Source of the DNA: Synergistaceae bacterium
GTDB taxonomy: Bacteria > Synergistota > Synergistia > Synergistales > Aminobacteriaceae
DNA: 43,685 nt
Direction of reading: 5' to 3'
Assembly: GCA_031272035.1 (NCBI GenBank)
Contig: JAISUO010000045.1
Span: forward strand, 1-43,685
Under the pieces are notes generated by a model, which saw only the letters and a list, made by a program, of their open reading frames with translations, made no database searches and was not told the origin of the DNA. Made by a program: the position numbers and the translations under genes. Positions 18,316-26,867 of this stretch are shown in pieces; positions within the stretch are counted from its first letter, which is position 1; each line of letters opens with the position of its first letter.

Positions 18316-20391
18316 TCACTGCTCCCGGTGTATGACCCGGCGGGAGCCTCCCGCTCCGTCTCTGGGGCTTCTGCGTTCCCGGCGATAGCGGGATTCTCTG
18401 AGGTTTGCCGGCTCTTCTCGATCTTTGGGGTTCTTCGGTTCCAACCCGTCGAGTTCGTGTTTGTCCTGAGTTTTTTCCTGATCCGGATCCTCATGAGCGG
18501 CATCTTTGGGAGCTTTTACGTATTTCAGATCCCGCAGCAGCATCGAGGCCGTGACGACGGAAACGTGTTCGATGGGCTGAAGAACCGCCATGCGAGCGAA
18601 GCAGGACTCGATTTCACCTGCCGCATGGGCGTATTTTTTGTCGTCGAAAACCCGGGCCATGGCCACGTACGCCATCATGGCCATGCCGTTGGCCGAGGGA
18701 AAACTGTCGTCCACGGCGGTTTTTCGCCTGAAAAAAATGCAGGATTCGTCCTCTCCGGAGAGGAAAAATCCGCCCTTTTCCCCGTCCCGGTAATGGATCT
18801 CCAGCCCCGTGGCAAGGTCAAGGACGTATTTCGTCCAGTCTTTTTTCTGCCGATCCGTTTCCGCGGCCTCGCAGAGCTCCATGACGCCCCACATCAGCGC
18901 GGCGTAGTCGCCGGGAAGAGCGGGAACGGCGGCCTCCTTGCGGCGGTAACGACGACGCCACTGGCCCTTGGGGTCCACGAGAACCTTCTGCAGGAAAAGC
19001 GCCGCCCGTTCCGCGGCAAGGATCCATTCCTTCCTCTCGAACACCCGTCCGGCCCGGGCGAGAGCTCCGATCATGAGCCCATTGTCCTCCATCAGAACCC
19101 GGGAGTCCACCTCGGGAGCGGGTCGGCGGCTTCGAACTTCGAGAAGCGCCCGTCGATCGTTTTCCAGACGTTTGGCCACTTCGGGGGCGCGAATGCCATA
19201 ACGCCGCGCCAGATCGCTGACGGAGAGGGCCTCGTAAATCACGTTGCGCCCCATCTGAACGCCGGAAACCTCGTTGCAGAAATTTCCTCCGGGCAGGATG
19301 CCGCCGGCCGCACAGAACAGACCTGCGTCTCCCGAAGGCAGCGCGGAGCGGATTTCCTCGTCCGTCCAGAGATAGAAGCGCCCTTCCTCCCCCTCGCTGT
19401 CGGCGGCGATGGAGGTCAGGAAACAGGACTCCGGAGAGGTGAAATCCCGGGTGACGCAGGTGACGATATCCTCGGCAAAACTTCGGTAGAACTCGTCAGG
19501 ATGAACCTCCTGAGCGACAGCCGCCACTCGCAGCAGCATGGCCTGGTCCCGAAGCAGTTTTTCGAAATGGGGGGCCATCCACCGCTCGTCGGCGGCGCTG
19601 TGGGCAAACCCTCCGCCCAGGTGATCGTGAATGCCGCCCTTCCACATTTTGCGCAGCGTGGTGTCCACCATGGCTAAAGCCTCGTCCCGGTCGAGGTTCG
19701 ACTCTTTTCTGGCGTACTCCAGAAGAAAGAGCAGGGCGGGAGCGCAATGCCGTTTCGGAGGCGGTCCAAACCCCCCCCAAATCGCGTCGCTGGTTCGTTT
19801 AAGCTCCTTCATGACGTTGCGAACGTGAACCGTCCCGATACGCCCTCCCGAAGCAAAGGTGAACTTCGCCGAAATCGTATCCACAAGGCTCTTCGCGCCG
19901 CGAACGACGTCTTCCCGCTGCATCAGCCAGAGCCATTTCACCCGGGGGACGATGTCCGCCAGCCCCGGAACCTGTCCTGTGGTCCGCTTGGGCAGAAAGG
20001 TGGCGGCAAAAAAAGGCTCCCCCTTCGAGGTCAGGAAGAGGCTGAGGGGCCATCCCGCGCTGCCGTTCTGAATGCGGCAGATCTCCGTGAACAGGTCGGC
20101 GAGATCGGGGCGCTCCTCACGATCCACTCGAACCGAAACGCAGGTGTCGTTCAAAAGATCGGCCACCTCCGGGTCGTTGAAACAGTCCCGTTCCATGACT
20201 CTGCCCCAGTGATCGGACGGAGAGCCGATCGAGAGAAAAACGGGCCGATCCTCCTCCGCCGCGGCATCGAAGGCTTCTTTTCCCCAGGGATGCCACTTCA
20301 CGGAACGACGTGAACGTTCCTCCCGAACGTCGGACCCCAGCCCGACCTTACGGGTTCCGTCCCCTTCGTCTTCCGTCATTTTCATTTCCAT
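18316..20391 (-). CDS. YyaL/DUF255-family thioredoxin-like protein with lost CxxC motif
   Basis: 691-aa protein of the YyaL/SSP411 family: an N-terminal thioredoxin-like domain followed by an (alpha/alpha)6 barrel. Family landmarks are VKWHPWGKEAFDAA, PVFLSIG, VRVDREERPD, AGWPLSLFLT and, further on, HDHLGGGFAHSAADERWMAPHFEKLL. The usual CHWCHVM motif is DHWGRVM (residues 60-66), so both redox cysteines are gone and thiol chemistry is unlikely. After about residue 620 there is a charged low-complexity tail of roughly 70 residues rich in Asp, Glu, Lys, Pro and Arg, which is unusual. The ATG start (MEMKMTED) has GGAGG five bases upstream. The family function is poorly known; it lies upstream of and co-oriented with the Synerg-CTERM trio, 90 bp away. 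Confidence 0.88.
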   Translation of the reverse strand: MEMKMTEDEGDGTRKVGLGSDVREERSRRSVKWHPWGKEAFDAAAEEDRPVFLSIGSPSDHWGRVMERDCFNDPEVADLLNDTCVSVRVDREERPDLADLFTEICRIQNGSAGWPLSLFLTSKGEPFFAATFLPKRTTGQVPGLADIVPRVKWLWLMQREDVVRGAKSLVDTISAKFTFASGGRIGTVHVRNVMKELKRTSDAIWGGFGPPPKRHCAPALLFLLEYARKESNLDRDEALAMVDTTLRKMWKGGIHDHLGGGFAHSAADERWMAPHFEKLLRDQAMLLRVAAVAQEVHPDEFYRSFAEDIVTCVTRDFTSPESCFLTSIAADSEGEEGRFYLWTDEEIRSALPSGDAGLFCAAGGILPGGNFCNEVSGVQMGRNVIYEALSVSDLARRYGIRAPEVAKRLENDRRALLEVRSRRPAPEVDSRVLMEDNGLMIGALARAGRVFERKEWILAAERAALFLQKVLVDPKGQWRRRYRRKEAAVPALPGDYAALMWGVMELCEAAETDRQKKDWTKYVLDLATGLEIHYRDGEKGGFFLSGEDESCIFFRRKTAVDDSFPSANGMAMMAYVAMARVFDDKKYAHAAGEIESCFARMAVLQPIEHVSVVTASMLLRDLKYVKAPKDAAHEDPDQEKTQDKHELDGLEPKNPKDREEPANLRESRYRRERRSPRDGAGGSRRVIHREQ

Positions 20392-20741
20392 TTTTCCTCC
20401 TCCACCCCGCCGTCCGCACTCGTAAAGGACGCGTCGGAACCTGCTGCGACCAGAATTCATGAGCTCCGTCAAACGCCCCTCAGGATGTCCCGAAAACGTC
20501 ACCCTTACCCTTCAGTTTCGGCTTCGCAGGGGATTTTTACAACACCGGGACAACCTTTTCTTCCTGTTCACAATTATTCGGATACAGATGTTACCTCATG
20601 CCAGGGCTAAAAGCAAAAGCGGCTCTTTCCGTAATTGCTGAAGCAAAATATGGGGGCTTCGTGCCGGATGTCGTTTTTCTATTGCAGGCTTTTGTTGTAT
20701 GATAGAAACGTTTTCCACCGAAGTGACAGGAGGTCGTTTTT
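20392..20741. other. Intergenic region between divergent genes
   Basis: About 350 bp separates the YyaL-family gene (minus) from the small plus-strand ORF. The only candidate signal I see is a -10-like TGTATGATA at 20696-20704 on the plus strand. I see no gene, terminator or tRNA. No convincing minus-strand promoter could be picked by eye. Confidence 0.5.
20696..20704 (+). promoter_or_regulatory. -10-like box upstream of the 30-aa ORF
   Basis: TGTATGATA, 37 bases before the ATG of the small ORF, with a weak -35 (TTTTCT) 17 bases further up. The same nonamer precedes ompH at 32495-32503. Confidence 0.35.
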
Positions 20742-20834
20742 ATGCGTCCATATATTATGCGTCAAATTTATCGCCGTAACAAAAGAGGACTCAGCGATCT
20801 GCCGGACGATATCGGAGTGTGTGACAATGAGTAA
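20742..20834 (+). CDS. 30-aa basic small protein or leader peptide
   Basis: Short ORF encoding MRPYIMRQIYRRNKRGLSDL then PDDIGVCDNE. It is preceded by a near-perfect Shine-Dalgarno AGGAGG (20729-20734) seven bases from the ATG, far better than the site of the next gene. Its TAA (20832-20834) overlaps the ATG of the PAS/GGDEF-like gene (20827) by 8 bp, which suggests translational coupling. The N-terminal half is very basic (RRNKR), the C-terminal half acidic. It may be a real small protein or a leader ORF that sets translation of the downstream membrane protein. Confidence 0.6.
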   Translation: MRPYIMRQIYRRNKRGLSDLPDDIGVCDNE

Positions 20835-21960
20835 AGTCAGTATTAGCGAACACAACATATCCATCCAGTGGGTTTTTCTGCCTCCGTTTGTGGCGGTGTT
20901 CACATTTATTATCGCGAGATGGACGCAGGGCAACGAGCCGATGGAGGTGAATCCCTCTCTCTGGGGACTCACTCTGCTTCTATTTGTCGTTTTTTCCATT
21001 CTTTACGGCATTTTCATCCACACGGAATTTTACAGAGGGCTGCTGCCCGTGCAGGTCTGCTCTCAGGGTCTTCTTCTGGTTCCCCTGTCTCTGGTTCTGG
21101 GTTCGCGGCTGGAGTGGCTGGGAGTGACCATGACCATCTGCGGGGTGGTCTCCCTGCTGGTGGTCTACCATCGTCATATTCGCTCCATGCTCTACGAGGT
21201 GACCCCGGAACTGGCGGCGCTGCCCTTCGCCTTCGCCATAACGGACGACACGGGGACCATGCTTTTTGTCAGCGAGGCTCTGCTGCAGCTGGAAGGGCGA
21301 ATCCGGGAACAGGCGGAAGGAAAAAAGATTTCATACCTGCTGCCCCAGGATCAGAAAAATATTGAACTCCAGGGGAAAAACTGGGAAATTTTATACTCTC
21401 CCATGGAGGAGAGCCGGCGCTGTTATCTGCTGGTGGAGCAGAGAGAAGCGCCCGCCGCCAGCGTCACCGTCTCCACGGGAGGAGAGGACCCCGCCGCCTT
21501 CATCGACCCGGACACCTCGCTGTACACCCGGCCCTACGCCGTCAAAAACGTGGGCGGCGATCTGTATCGGGCCCGGCGTTACCAGCGTCCTCTGTCGGCC
21601 ACGCTGATGCGCATGACCTTCAGCTATCCCGAAGGCGTGAAAGAAGAACCCGATAAAGAAGATGCCATCTTTAACGCCTGGTGCCATTTCATCCGCGCCA
21701 ACATTCGGGAATCGGACACCCCCTGTCTCGTGGGACCCAGGGACGTTCTCGTTTCCATGCCCGAAACTCCGCTGGACATGGGGCGGGAAGTGGCGGGCAA
21801 GCTGGCCTCCTTCGAGACTCATGTTCAGGAGCAGATCCAGGGCTTTTCCGGCAGCGTCTCGGTACGGGACGGCACCGTGGCCTTCGACCCCGCCGAGGGC
21901 AGCGTCGACTTCGACGAGTTCATGGACCGTCTGGACGAAGCTCTGAGCTTTCCCCGGTAG
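20827..21960 (+). CDS. Membrane protein with PAS-like and degenerate GGDEF domains
   Basis: 377-aa putative signalling protein. Four hydrophobic segments lie within residues 13-125. A PAS-like region follows (about 132-205: FAFAITDDTGTMLFVSEALL). The C-terminal region (about 225-377) resembles a diguanylate cyclase domain: DPDTSLYTRPYAVKN matches the usual DPLTGLYNRRYF, and RARRYQRPLSATLMRM matches RARRYGRPLSLLLLDI. The catalytic GG[DE]EF is replaced by GPRDV, and the metal-binding Asp of the first motif is absent, so it is probably catalytically dead and may act as a receptor or scaffold. ATG at 20827 has only a weak GGAGTG site inside the overlapping 30-aa ORF. Confidence 0.7.
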   Translation: MSKVSISEHNISIQWVFLPPFVAVFTFIIARWTQGNEPMEVNPSLWGLTLLLFVVFSILYGIFIHTEFYRGLLPVQVCSQGLLLVPLSLVLGSRLEWLGVTMTICGVVSLLVVYHRHIRSMLYEVTPELAALPFAFAITDDTGTMLFVSEALLQLEGRIREQAEGKKISYLLPQDQKNIELQGKNWEILYSPMEESRRCYLLVEQREAPAASVTVSTGGEDPAAFIDPDTSLYTRPYAVKNVGGDLYRARRYQRPLSATLMRMTFSYPEGVKEEPDKEDAIFNAWCHFIRANIRESDTPCLVGPRDVLVSMPETPLDMGREVAGKLASFETHVQEQIQGFSGSVSVRDGTVAFDPAEGSVDFDEFMDRLDEALSFPR

Positions 21961-21990
21961 GTTTCGAAACTTTTCAGGGCGGAAATCCCT

Positions 21991-23169
21991 TTGATTCGGG
22001 GCGTCATCATTTTCATCGTTCTCACCAATCTCTATCTGTACCTGAAGCTGCGTTCGGGGTTCGGAGGAGGACGGTGGAATCTTTTTTACCTCCTGTGGGC
22101 TGTCGCCTGGGGAGTTCTTCCTTTCATCACCCGATCGGGAAGAGTGACCAGCGGTCGATGGGGAGAGGTTCTTTTCTCCCTGGGTTTCACCTGGGTCGCC
22201 ATTGTCGGCATGGCCTGCATGATTTTTCTTTTTACGGATTTGCTCTCCCTGCTCTCGCGCCTGGTCGACGCTCTGGCCGGCACGACCTTCACAGCCCGAT
22301 TTTTCATCCCCGCCCGACGCGTTCCCGGAACGCTGATTCTCGTCATTCTTGTCGTGGGGTACAGTTTCTTCGAAGCCTGGAACGTCCGCCCCGTGTACGT
22401 GACCCTGACCACGTCGAAACCCCTTCCTTCAAAACCCGCTCCTTCCGGCGAGAAAAAAAGCCTGCGGCTGGTTCACCTCACGGATATTCATCTGGGGGGA
22501 CTTCACGGATCGGGACGGCTGAAGCGCCTGATGGAAATCGTCCGGGCCGCCCAACCCGACCTGCTGGTGATAACGGGAGATTTGGTGGACGGCGACATGG
22601 CCGGACGGGACGCGGACGCGGCGGAGCTGGCCTCCAACGGAGCCCGATACGGGGCCTTCATCGTGCCCGGCAATCACGATTACTACTCGGGGATTGACCG
22701 CGCGCTGGCCTTCATGAAAAAAGCGAAGCTGACCGTTCTTCGCGGGCAATCCGTCATGGCGGGGGACATCACCCTGATGGGGCTGGACGATCCGGCGCGA
22801 TCCGGCATCGGCATAACCCAGGGGGAACGCCTGCCGGAGGGGCTTGTTTTTCCGAAAGGGCCCTTTGTGCTTCTCCTGAAACATCGGCCTCAGGTTCTGC
22901 CGGAGACCATCGGTCTGTTCGACCTGCAGCTTTCGGGACATACCCACGGCGGTCAAATCTGGCCCTTCGGTTATCTCGCCGCGCGGCTCAACAAAAGCGT
23001 TCAGCATCTTTCGTTCCATTCAGCCCCGCCTGACGCGGAAGGCCGGTCCGAACGGAAAAGCGCCGTCTACGTCAGCAACGGAGTCGGGTTCTGGGGACCC
23101 CCTCTCCGGTTTCTCACCCCTCCGGAGGTAACGATCATCGACCTGGTCAGCGAGCCCGAGGGAAACTGA
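21991..23169 (+). CDS. Membrane-anchored metallophosphoesterase (YkuE-like)
   Basis: 392-aa protein with four to five N-terminal membrane segments (residues 1-135), then a calcineurin-like phosphoesterase domain. Metal-binding motifs are complete: LTDIHLGG (DxH), GDLVDGD, GNHDYYSG, KHRPQ and LSGHTHGGQ. The general fold hydrolyses phosphodiesters, and close relatives act on the outer face of the membrane. Substrate unknown. The only plausible start is TTG at 21991, with a weak GGCGG-type site. It follows the PAS/GGDEF-like gene by 30 bp and probably shares its transcript. Its end is 27 bp from the convergent MacB-like gene. Confidence 0.88.
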   Translation: MIRGVIIFIVLTNLYLYLKLRSGFGGGRWNLFYLLWAVAWGVLPFITRSGRVTSGRWGEVLFSLGFTWVAIVGMACMIFLFTDLLSLLSRLVDALAGTTFTARFFIPARRVPGTLILVILVVGYSFFEAWNVRPVYVTLTTSKPLPSKPAPSGEKKSLRLVHLTDIHLGGLHGSGRLKRLMEIVRAAQPDLLVITGDLVDGDMAGRDADAAELASNGARYGAFIVPGNHDYYSGIDRALAFMKKAKLTVLRGQSVMAGDITLMGLDDPARSGIGITQGERLPEGLVFPKGPFVLLLKHRPQVLPETIGLFDLQLSGHTHGGQIWPFGYLAARLNKSVQHLSFHSAPPDAEGRSERKSAVYVSNGVGFWGPPLRFLTPPEVTIIDLVSEPEGN

Positions 23170-23196
23170 GCCTCAGGGCATCAACCCAAATTGGCG

Positions 23197-24420
23197 TCAC
23201 TCGGCCCGCAGGGCGTCGATGGGTCGCAGCAGAGAGGCCTTCCAGGCGGGATAGAAGCCGAAGAAGACCCCGACGCAGGCGGAAAACCCCGCGGCCAGGG
23301 CGACGGCCCCCGTTGAAACGGACGTGGGCCACTGAAGAAAAGCCGTAATGCCCTTCGACGCGCCAAAGCCGAGGAGGATGCCCAGAAAACCCCCCGCCAG
23401 AGAGAGCAGAAGGGCCTCCAGCAAAAACTGCATCCGGATATCCCAGGCCCGGGCTCCGATGGCCATGCGGATGCCGATCTCCCGGGTCCGCTCCGTCACG
23501 GAGACCAGCATGATGTTCATGATGCCGATTCCTCCCACCAGAAGGGAAATCGAGGCCACCGCCCCCAGCAGAAGCGACATCACCTGAGTGGACTGCGCCA
23601 GGGACTCCAGCATCTGGGTCATATTCCTCAGCTCGAAGTCGTCCTCCCGGCCGTTCTCGATGCGGTGACGCTGACGCAGCAGAGCGGAGACCTCCGAGAT
23701 CACGCTGTCCATCATGCTGGCGTCCCTGGCCTGAATGAAGGCCATGCTCACGGAGCCCGCCAGAGCGCTTCTCACCAGCCGGCGCTGGGCCGTGGTGACG
23801 GGCACCACGACGGTGTCGTCCTGATCCTGCCCCATGGAGGACTGCCCCTTCGCGGTCAGAACCCCCACTATCTCGAAGGGAATCCGGTTGATCCGCATGA
23901 CCTCCCCCACGGGATCGGCCGTTCCAAAAAGATTTTCCGCCACCGTCTGTCCAATGACGCAGACCTTGGCGGCGCTTCGTTCGTCCTCTTCATCCAGAAG
24001 ACGCCCGAGCCGCACGGAAAGCCCCCGGATGGCAAAAAAACCCGGAGTCGTCCCCGTCACCTGCGAGGGCCAGTTCTGATTTTCATAGATGAGCTGAGTC
24101 CCCACGCTTACCTGAGGGGCTATTTCCTGCACGGACCAGCATTCGTCCCGAATCGCGTCGATGTCCGCCAGAGTCAGAGCGGCTCCGCTGCCCGCGCTCT
24201 GCCTTACGCCCCCCGTGCGGGGAGCCCCGGAGCGCAGGATGATCATGTTGCTTCCCATGCCGGAGATGACCCCTTCCATCTGGATGCTGGCGCCTCGACC
24301 GATGGCGATCATTGCGATGACGGCGCTGACCCCGATGATGACCCCCAGCATCGTCAGAAGGGAACGGGTCTTGTTCGCCAGAAGGGAGGAAACGGCGGTA
24401 CGCAGAATCTCAAACATCAC
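23197..24420 (-). CDS. MacB-like ABC transporter permease (FtsX domain)
   Basis: 407-aa inner-membrane permease of the MacB/LolC type. The N-terminal segment (LLTMLGVIIGVSAVIAMIAIGRG) is typical. It is followed by a periplasmic MacB-core domain of about 220 residues and a C-terminal FtsX domain with three membrane helices (LLLGAVASISLLVGGIGIMNIMLVSVTERTREIGIRMAIGA). MacB of enterobacteria fuses ATPase and permease; here the ATPase is a separate gene. The first codon can be GTG 24420, overlapping the upstream TGA, or ATG 24417. With its neighbours it forms a tripartite efflux set; no TolC-type outer-membrane factor is seen in this window. Confidence 0.93.
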   Translation of the reverse strand: MMFEILRTAVSSLLANKTRSLLTMLGVIIGVSAVIAMIAIGRGASIQMEGVISGMGSNMIILRSGAPRTGGVRQSAGSGAALTLADIDAIRDECWSVQEIAPQVSVGTQLIYENQNWPSQVTGTTPGFFAIRGLSVRLGRLLDEEDERSAAKVCVIGQTVAENLFGTADPVGEVMRINRIPFEIVGVLTAKGQSSMGQDQDDTVVVPVTTAQRRLVRSALAGSVSMAFIQARDASMMDSVISEVSALLRQRHRIENGREDDFELRNMTQMLESLAQSTQVMSLLLGAVASISLLVGGIGIMNIMLVSVTERTREIGIRMAIGARAWDIRMQFLLEALLLSLAGGFLGILLGFGASKGITAFLQWPTSVSTGAVALAAGFSACVGVFFGFYPAWKASLLRPIDALRAE

Positions 24421-25193
24421 ACGACCTCCTTCGCCCCCGCCGGCATCGTCCGACCCCGCCGCGCTTCCGACCGCCGCTCGTCCGAGACCAGCTTTCCGTC
24501 TCTGAAGTGAAGCACCCTTCGGGCGTACTCCGCAATATCCGGCTCGTGAGTGACCAGGACCACCGTCTTGCCCTCGTCGTTGACCTCGACCAGCAGGTTC
24601 ATGATCTCCTCGCTCATTTTCGTGTCCAGATTGCCCGTGGGCTCGTCGGCCAGAATCAGAGGAGCCCGTCCCACCAGCGCCCGGGCGATGGCCACCCGTT
24701 GCTGCTGTCCGCCGCTCATCTGGCTGGGGCGATGATGGGCGCGATCCCCCAGCCCCACCCGTTCGAGGGCATCTCTGGCCCGATTCCGGCGCTCCGCGGC
24801 GGAGACCCCCGAGTAGACCAGGGGAAGCGCCACGTTGTTCAGGGCGTCGAGACGGGGCAGAAGGTTGAACCCCTGAAAAACAAACCCCAGCTTGCGGTTG
24901 CGGATCTCCGCCAGGGCATCGCCGGACAGCTTCGCCACATCCTGCCCGTCCAGCCAGTATTCGCCCCTCGATGGAGAATCCAGACAGCCCAGCATGTTCA
25001 TCGTCGTGGACTTGCCGGAGCCGGAGGGTCCCATCACCGCCACGAACTCCCCCGAATCGATGGAAAAGGAAACTCCGTCCAGCGCGTGAAGCTCCACATC
25101 CCCTGTGCGATAGATTTTCACCAGGTCCCGCACCTCGATCAGAGGGGGCTGAGTCCGATTTTGCGTCTGAGTATGGGTCATTTCATCCGTCAT
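24417..25193 (-). CDS. MacB/LolD-like ABC transporter ATP-binding protein
   Basis: 258-aa ATPase. Walker [11 protein letters not shown]-loop [18 protein letters not shown], signature [15 protein letters not shown] and Walker [14 protein letters not shown] are all intact and typical of the MacB/LolD/FtsE family. N-terminal residues 1-17 are polar and rich in Thr and Gln. The ATG overlaps the adaptor gene stop as ATGA and the 3' end overlaps the permease gene, so the three proteins are translated from one message. Confidence 0.95.
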   Translation of the reverse strand: MTDEMTHTQTQNRTQPPLIEVRDLVKIYRTGDVELHALDGVSFSIDSGEFVAVMGPSGSGKSTTMNMLGCLDSPSRGEYWLDGQDVAKLSGDALAEIRNRKLGFVFQGFNLLPRLDALNNVALPLVYSGVSAAERRNRARDALERVGLGDRAHHRPSQMSGGQQQRVAIARALVGRAPLILADEPTGNLDTKMSEEIMNLLVEVNDEGKTVVLVTHEPDIAEYARRVLHFRDGKLVSDERRSEARRGRTMPAGAKEVV

Positions 25194-26449
25194 TTTGTTC
25201 CCGCCAGGGCCGTTCCGGAAGCGCCTTCCTCTTTGCTGAAGGCCACCGCCAGCTCCTGCCCTTCCCTTAAATTTGTATCCACCAGCTCCACCCAGGTGCG
25301 GTCGCTGATTCCCTGAGTCCCCACCGGCAGGCTGCCCACGAGACGCCCGTTTTCCACGACCCAGACCATCACCTCATCGTTTTTGCTCTGTCCCCGGCCT
25401 CCCCGGGGAGGCATACGCGGCATACCCAGAGGCGAAGCCACTCCCCCGGCGTCCTTTTCCTGTTTCTGATCTCCGGCGGCTACGGCGTCGGAGGGCGGGG
25501 TAAAGCGGAGGGCGGCGGCGGGCACCTTCAAAACGTCGTCGCGCTGTTCCGTGACGACAGTGACGTTGGCGGTCATGCCGGGTTTCAGTTTCATCTCCTC
25601 GTTGCTGACCTTCAGAACGACCACGTAGGTCACCACGTTCGAGACGATTTCGGGGTTCAGGCGCACCTGCGTCACCGTCCCCTCGAAAGTCTGCTTCGGC
25701 CAGGCGTCGAACCGGCACTCGGCTTTCTGCCCCTCCGCAATGCGTCCAATGTCCGCTTCGTCGATGCTGGCCTCGATCTGCATCTGGGTCAAATCCCGGG
25801 CGATGGAAAAAAGCGTCGGCGTCTGGAGGCTGGCCGCCACCGTCTGTCCCACGTCCACCTGACGGGAGATGACGACTCCGTCCACCGGCGAGACGATTTT
25901 CGTGTAACCGAGGTTTGTTTCCGCCTGACGAAGCTGGGCTTTGGCCTGAACCACCCGCGCCGAACTCTCCGCCAGGTTCGCCTTCGCCAGGGTCAGCGCC
26001 GTCTCCGACGCGTCCAGCTCGCTCTTCGCGATGAGGTTACGGCCCCAGAGCTCTTTATTGCGCGTCCAGGAGCGGGTGGCATCCGTGACGGAGGCCCGGG
26101 AGCTCGTCACCCCCGCCTCGGCCAGGGTCAGGCTGGCCTTCGCCTGTTCGACCTGCGACATCAGGACGTCGGGATCCAGCAGCGCGATCACCTGGCCTTT
26201 TTTGACGGAGCTGTTGTAGTCCACGTAAATTTCCCGGATCGTCCCCGACACCTGCGTCCCCACCTCCACCATCTCCACGGCGTTGAGACGCCCTGTGGCG
26301 CTTACCGTGGCCGAGATGCTCCCCCGGGTCACGGGCTGCGTTATCCAGACGTAACGGGAGGGCTGAGTTCTCAAAAAACGATACCAGACCCCGCCTCCCA
26401 CAATCCCCGCTATGATAAGCAAAACGAAAAGCCTTTTTATGGTTTTCAC
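25190..26449 (-). CDS. MacA-like periplasmic adaptor (HlyD/MFP family)
   Basis: 419-aa membrane fusion protein that would link the inner-membrane transporter to an outer-membrane channel. N-terminal anchor LFVLLIIAGIVGGGVWYRF. A lipoyl/barrel-sandwich domain follows, split by a coiled-coil hairpin (about 90-165, alternating Ala, Leu, Glu, Lys, Ser). The second half reads TNLGYTKIVSPVDGVVISRQ, the family's hallmark. A Gly/Pro/Arg-rich insertion (about 345-360) is unusual. The GTG start at 26449 is supported by GGAGG nine bases upstream. Substrate (drug, lipoprotein, peptide or siderophore) cannot be told. Confidence 0.93.
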   Translation of the reverse strand: MKTIKRLFVLLIIAGIVGGGVWYRFLRTQPSRYVWITQPVTRGSISATVSATGRLNAVEMVEVGTQVSGTIREIYVDYNSSVKKGQVIALLDPDVLMSQVEQAKASLTLAEAGVTSSRASVTDATRSWTRNKELWGRNLIAKSELDASETALTLAKANLAESSARVVQAKAQLRQAETNLGYTKIVSPVDGVVISRQVDVGQTVAASLQTPTLFSIARDLTQMQIEASIDEADIGRIAEGQKAECRFDAWPKQTFEGTVTQVRLNPEIVSNVVTYVVVLKVSNEEMKLKPGMTANVTVVTEQRDDVLKVPAAALRFTPPSDAVAAGDQKQEKDAGGVASPLGMPRMPPRGGRGQSKNDEVMVWVVENGRLVGSLPVGTQGISDRTWVELVDTNLREGQELAVAFSKEEGASGTALAGTK

Positions 26450-26499
26450 GAGACACTTCCTCCTCCTGATTTCAGCCCCTGATTTTCAGCTTCCGTAAA

Positions 26500-26616
26500 T
26501 CACAGAACGTCCCACATCGGTTCCAGCAGGCAGAATATCACGGCGACGCAAAAAATAATCGCCAGCAACAGCCTTTCCCAATCTATATTATTCATCTTTT
26601 TCCAAAACATTTTCAC
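26500..26616 (-). CDS. 38-aa single-pass membrane protein upstream of macA-like gene
   Basis: Small ORF starting at GTG 26616: an amphipathic basic start (MKMFWKKMNN), an acidic patch (IDWER), one membrane segment (LLLAIIFCVAVIFCLL) and a short EPMWDVL tail. A strong Shine-Dalgarno (GGGAGGAG) lies about nine bases upstream. It is co-oriented with, and ends 50 bp before, the MacA-like gene. It looks like a small membrane subunit or regulator of the efflux complex. It could also be a leader ORF. Confidence 0.6.
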   Translation of the reverse strand: MKMFWKKMNNIDWERLLLAIIFCVAVIFCLLEPMWDVL

Positions 26617-26690
26617 GACGGACACTCCTCCCGTTTCCTTTTTCATCATCGTCAGCATCGTCGCCATTCATCGGCAGCGCCATCATCCAT

Positions 26691-26721
26691 CGCGAAAAGT
26701 GTACGTTTTCCCCGCGAAAAG
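26691..26721. repeat. Paired CGCGAAAAG direct repeats, possible operator
   Basis: CGCGAAAAG at 26691-26699 and again at 26713-26721, 22 bp apart (two helical turns), between the divergent small-membrane-protein/MacAB genes and the YciI-like gene. Between them lies a GAAAA...TTTTC dyad. It may bind a regulator of one or both operons. Confidence 0.35.
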
Positions 26722-26792
26722 CACATTGTATTTTTGTGCGAACGCCGGATTGTATAAATGTCCAGGACAATCACAGGCCAATTAACGCCGTC

Positions 26793-26803
26793 TGTATTAT
26801 AAT
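26793..26803 (+). promoter_or_regulatory. -10-like box upstream of YciI-like gene
   Basis: TGTATTATAAT contains two overlapping -10 matches (TATTAT and TATAAT), 65-70 bases before the YciI-like ATG. No clear -35. Confidence 0.4.
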
Positions 26804-26867
26804 AACCTCTACAGTTCATTATTCTTATATCGTATCATTATTATTTAATTCAAAGGAGGAAATGTCC

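Noticed and set aside
17920-19677. 585-codon open frame on the plus strand
   Set aside because: Crosses from the Synerg-CTERM gene into the YyaL-family gene on the opposite strand; composition is that of a shadow.
26588-26770. 60-codon minus-strand frame upstream of macA-like gene
   Set aside because: Acidic low-complexity composition and no ribosome site; the overlapping 38-aa frame is better supported.
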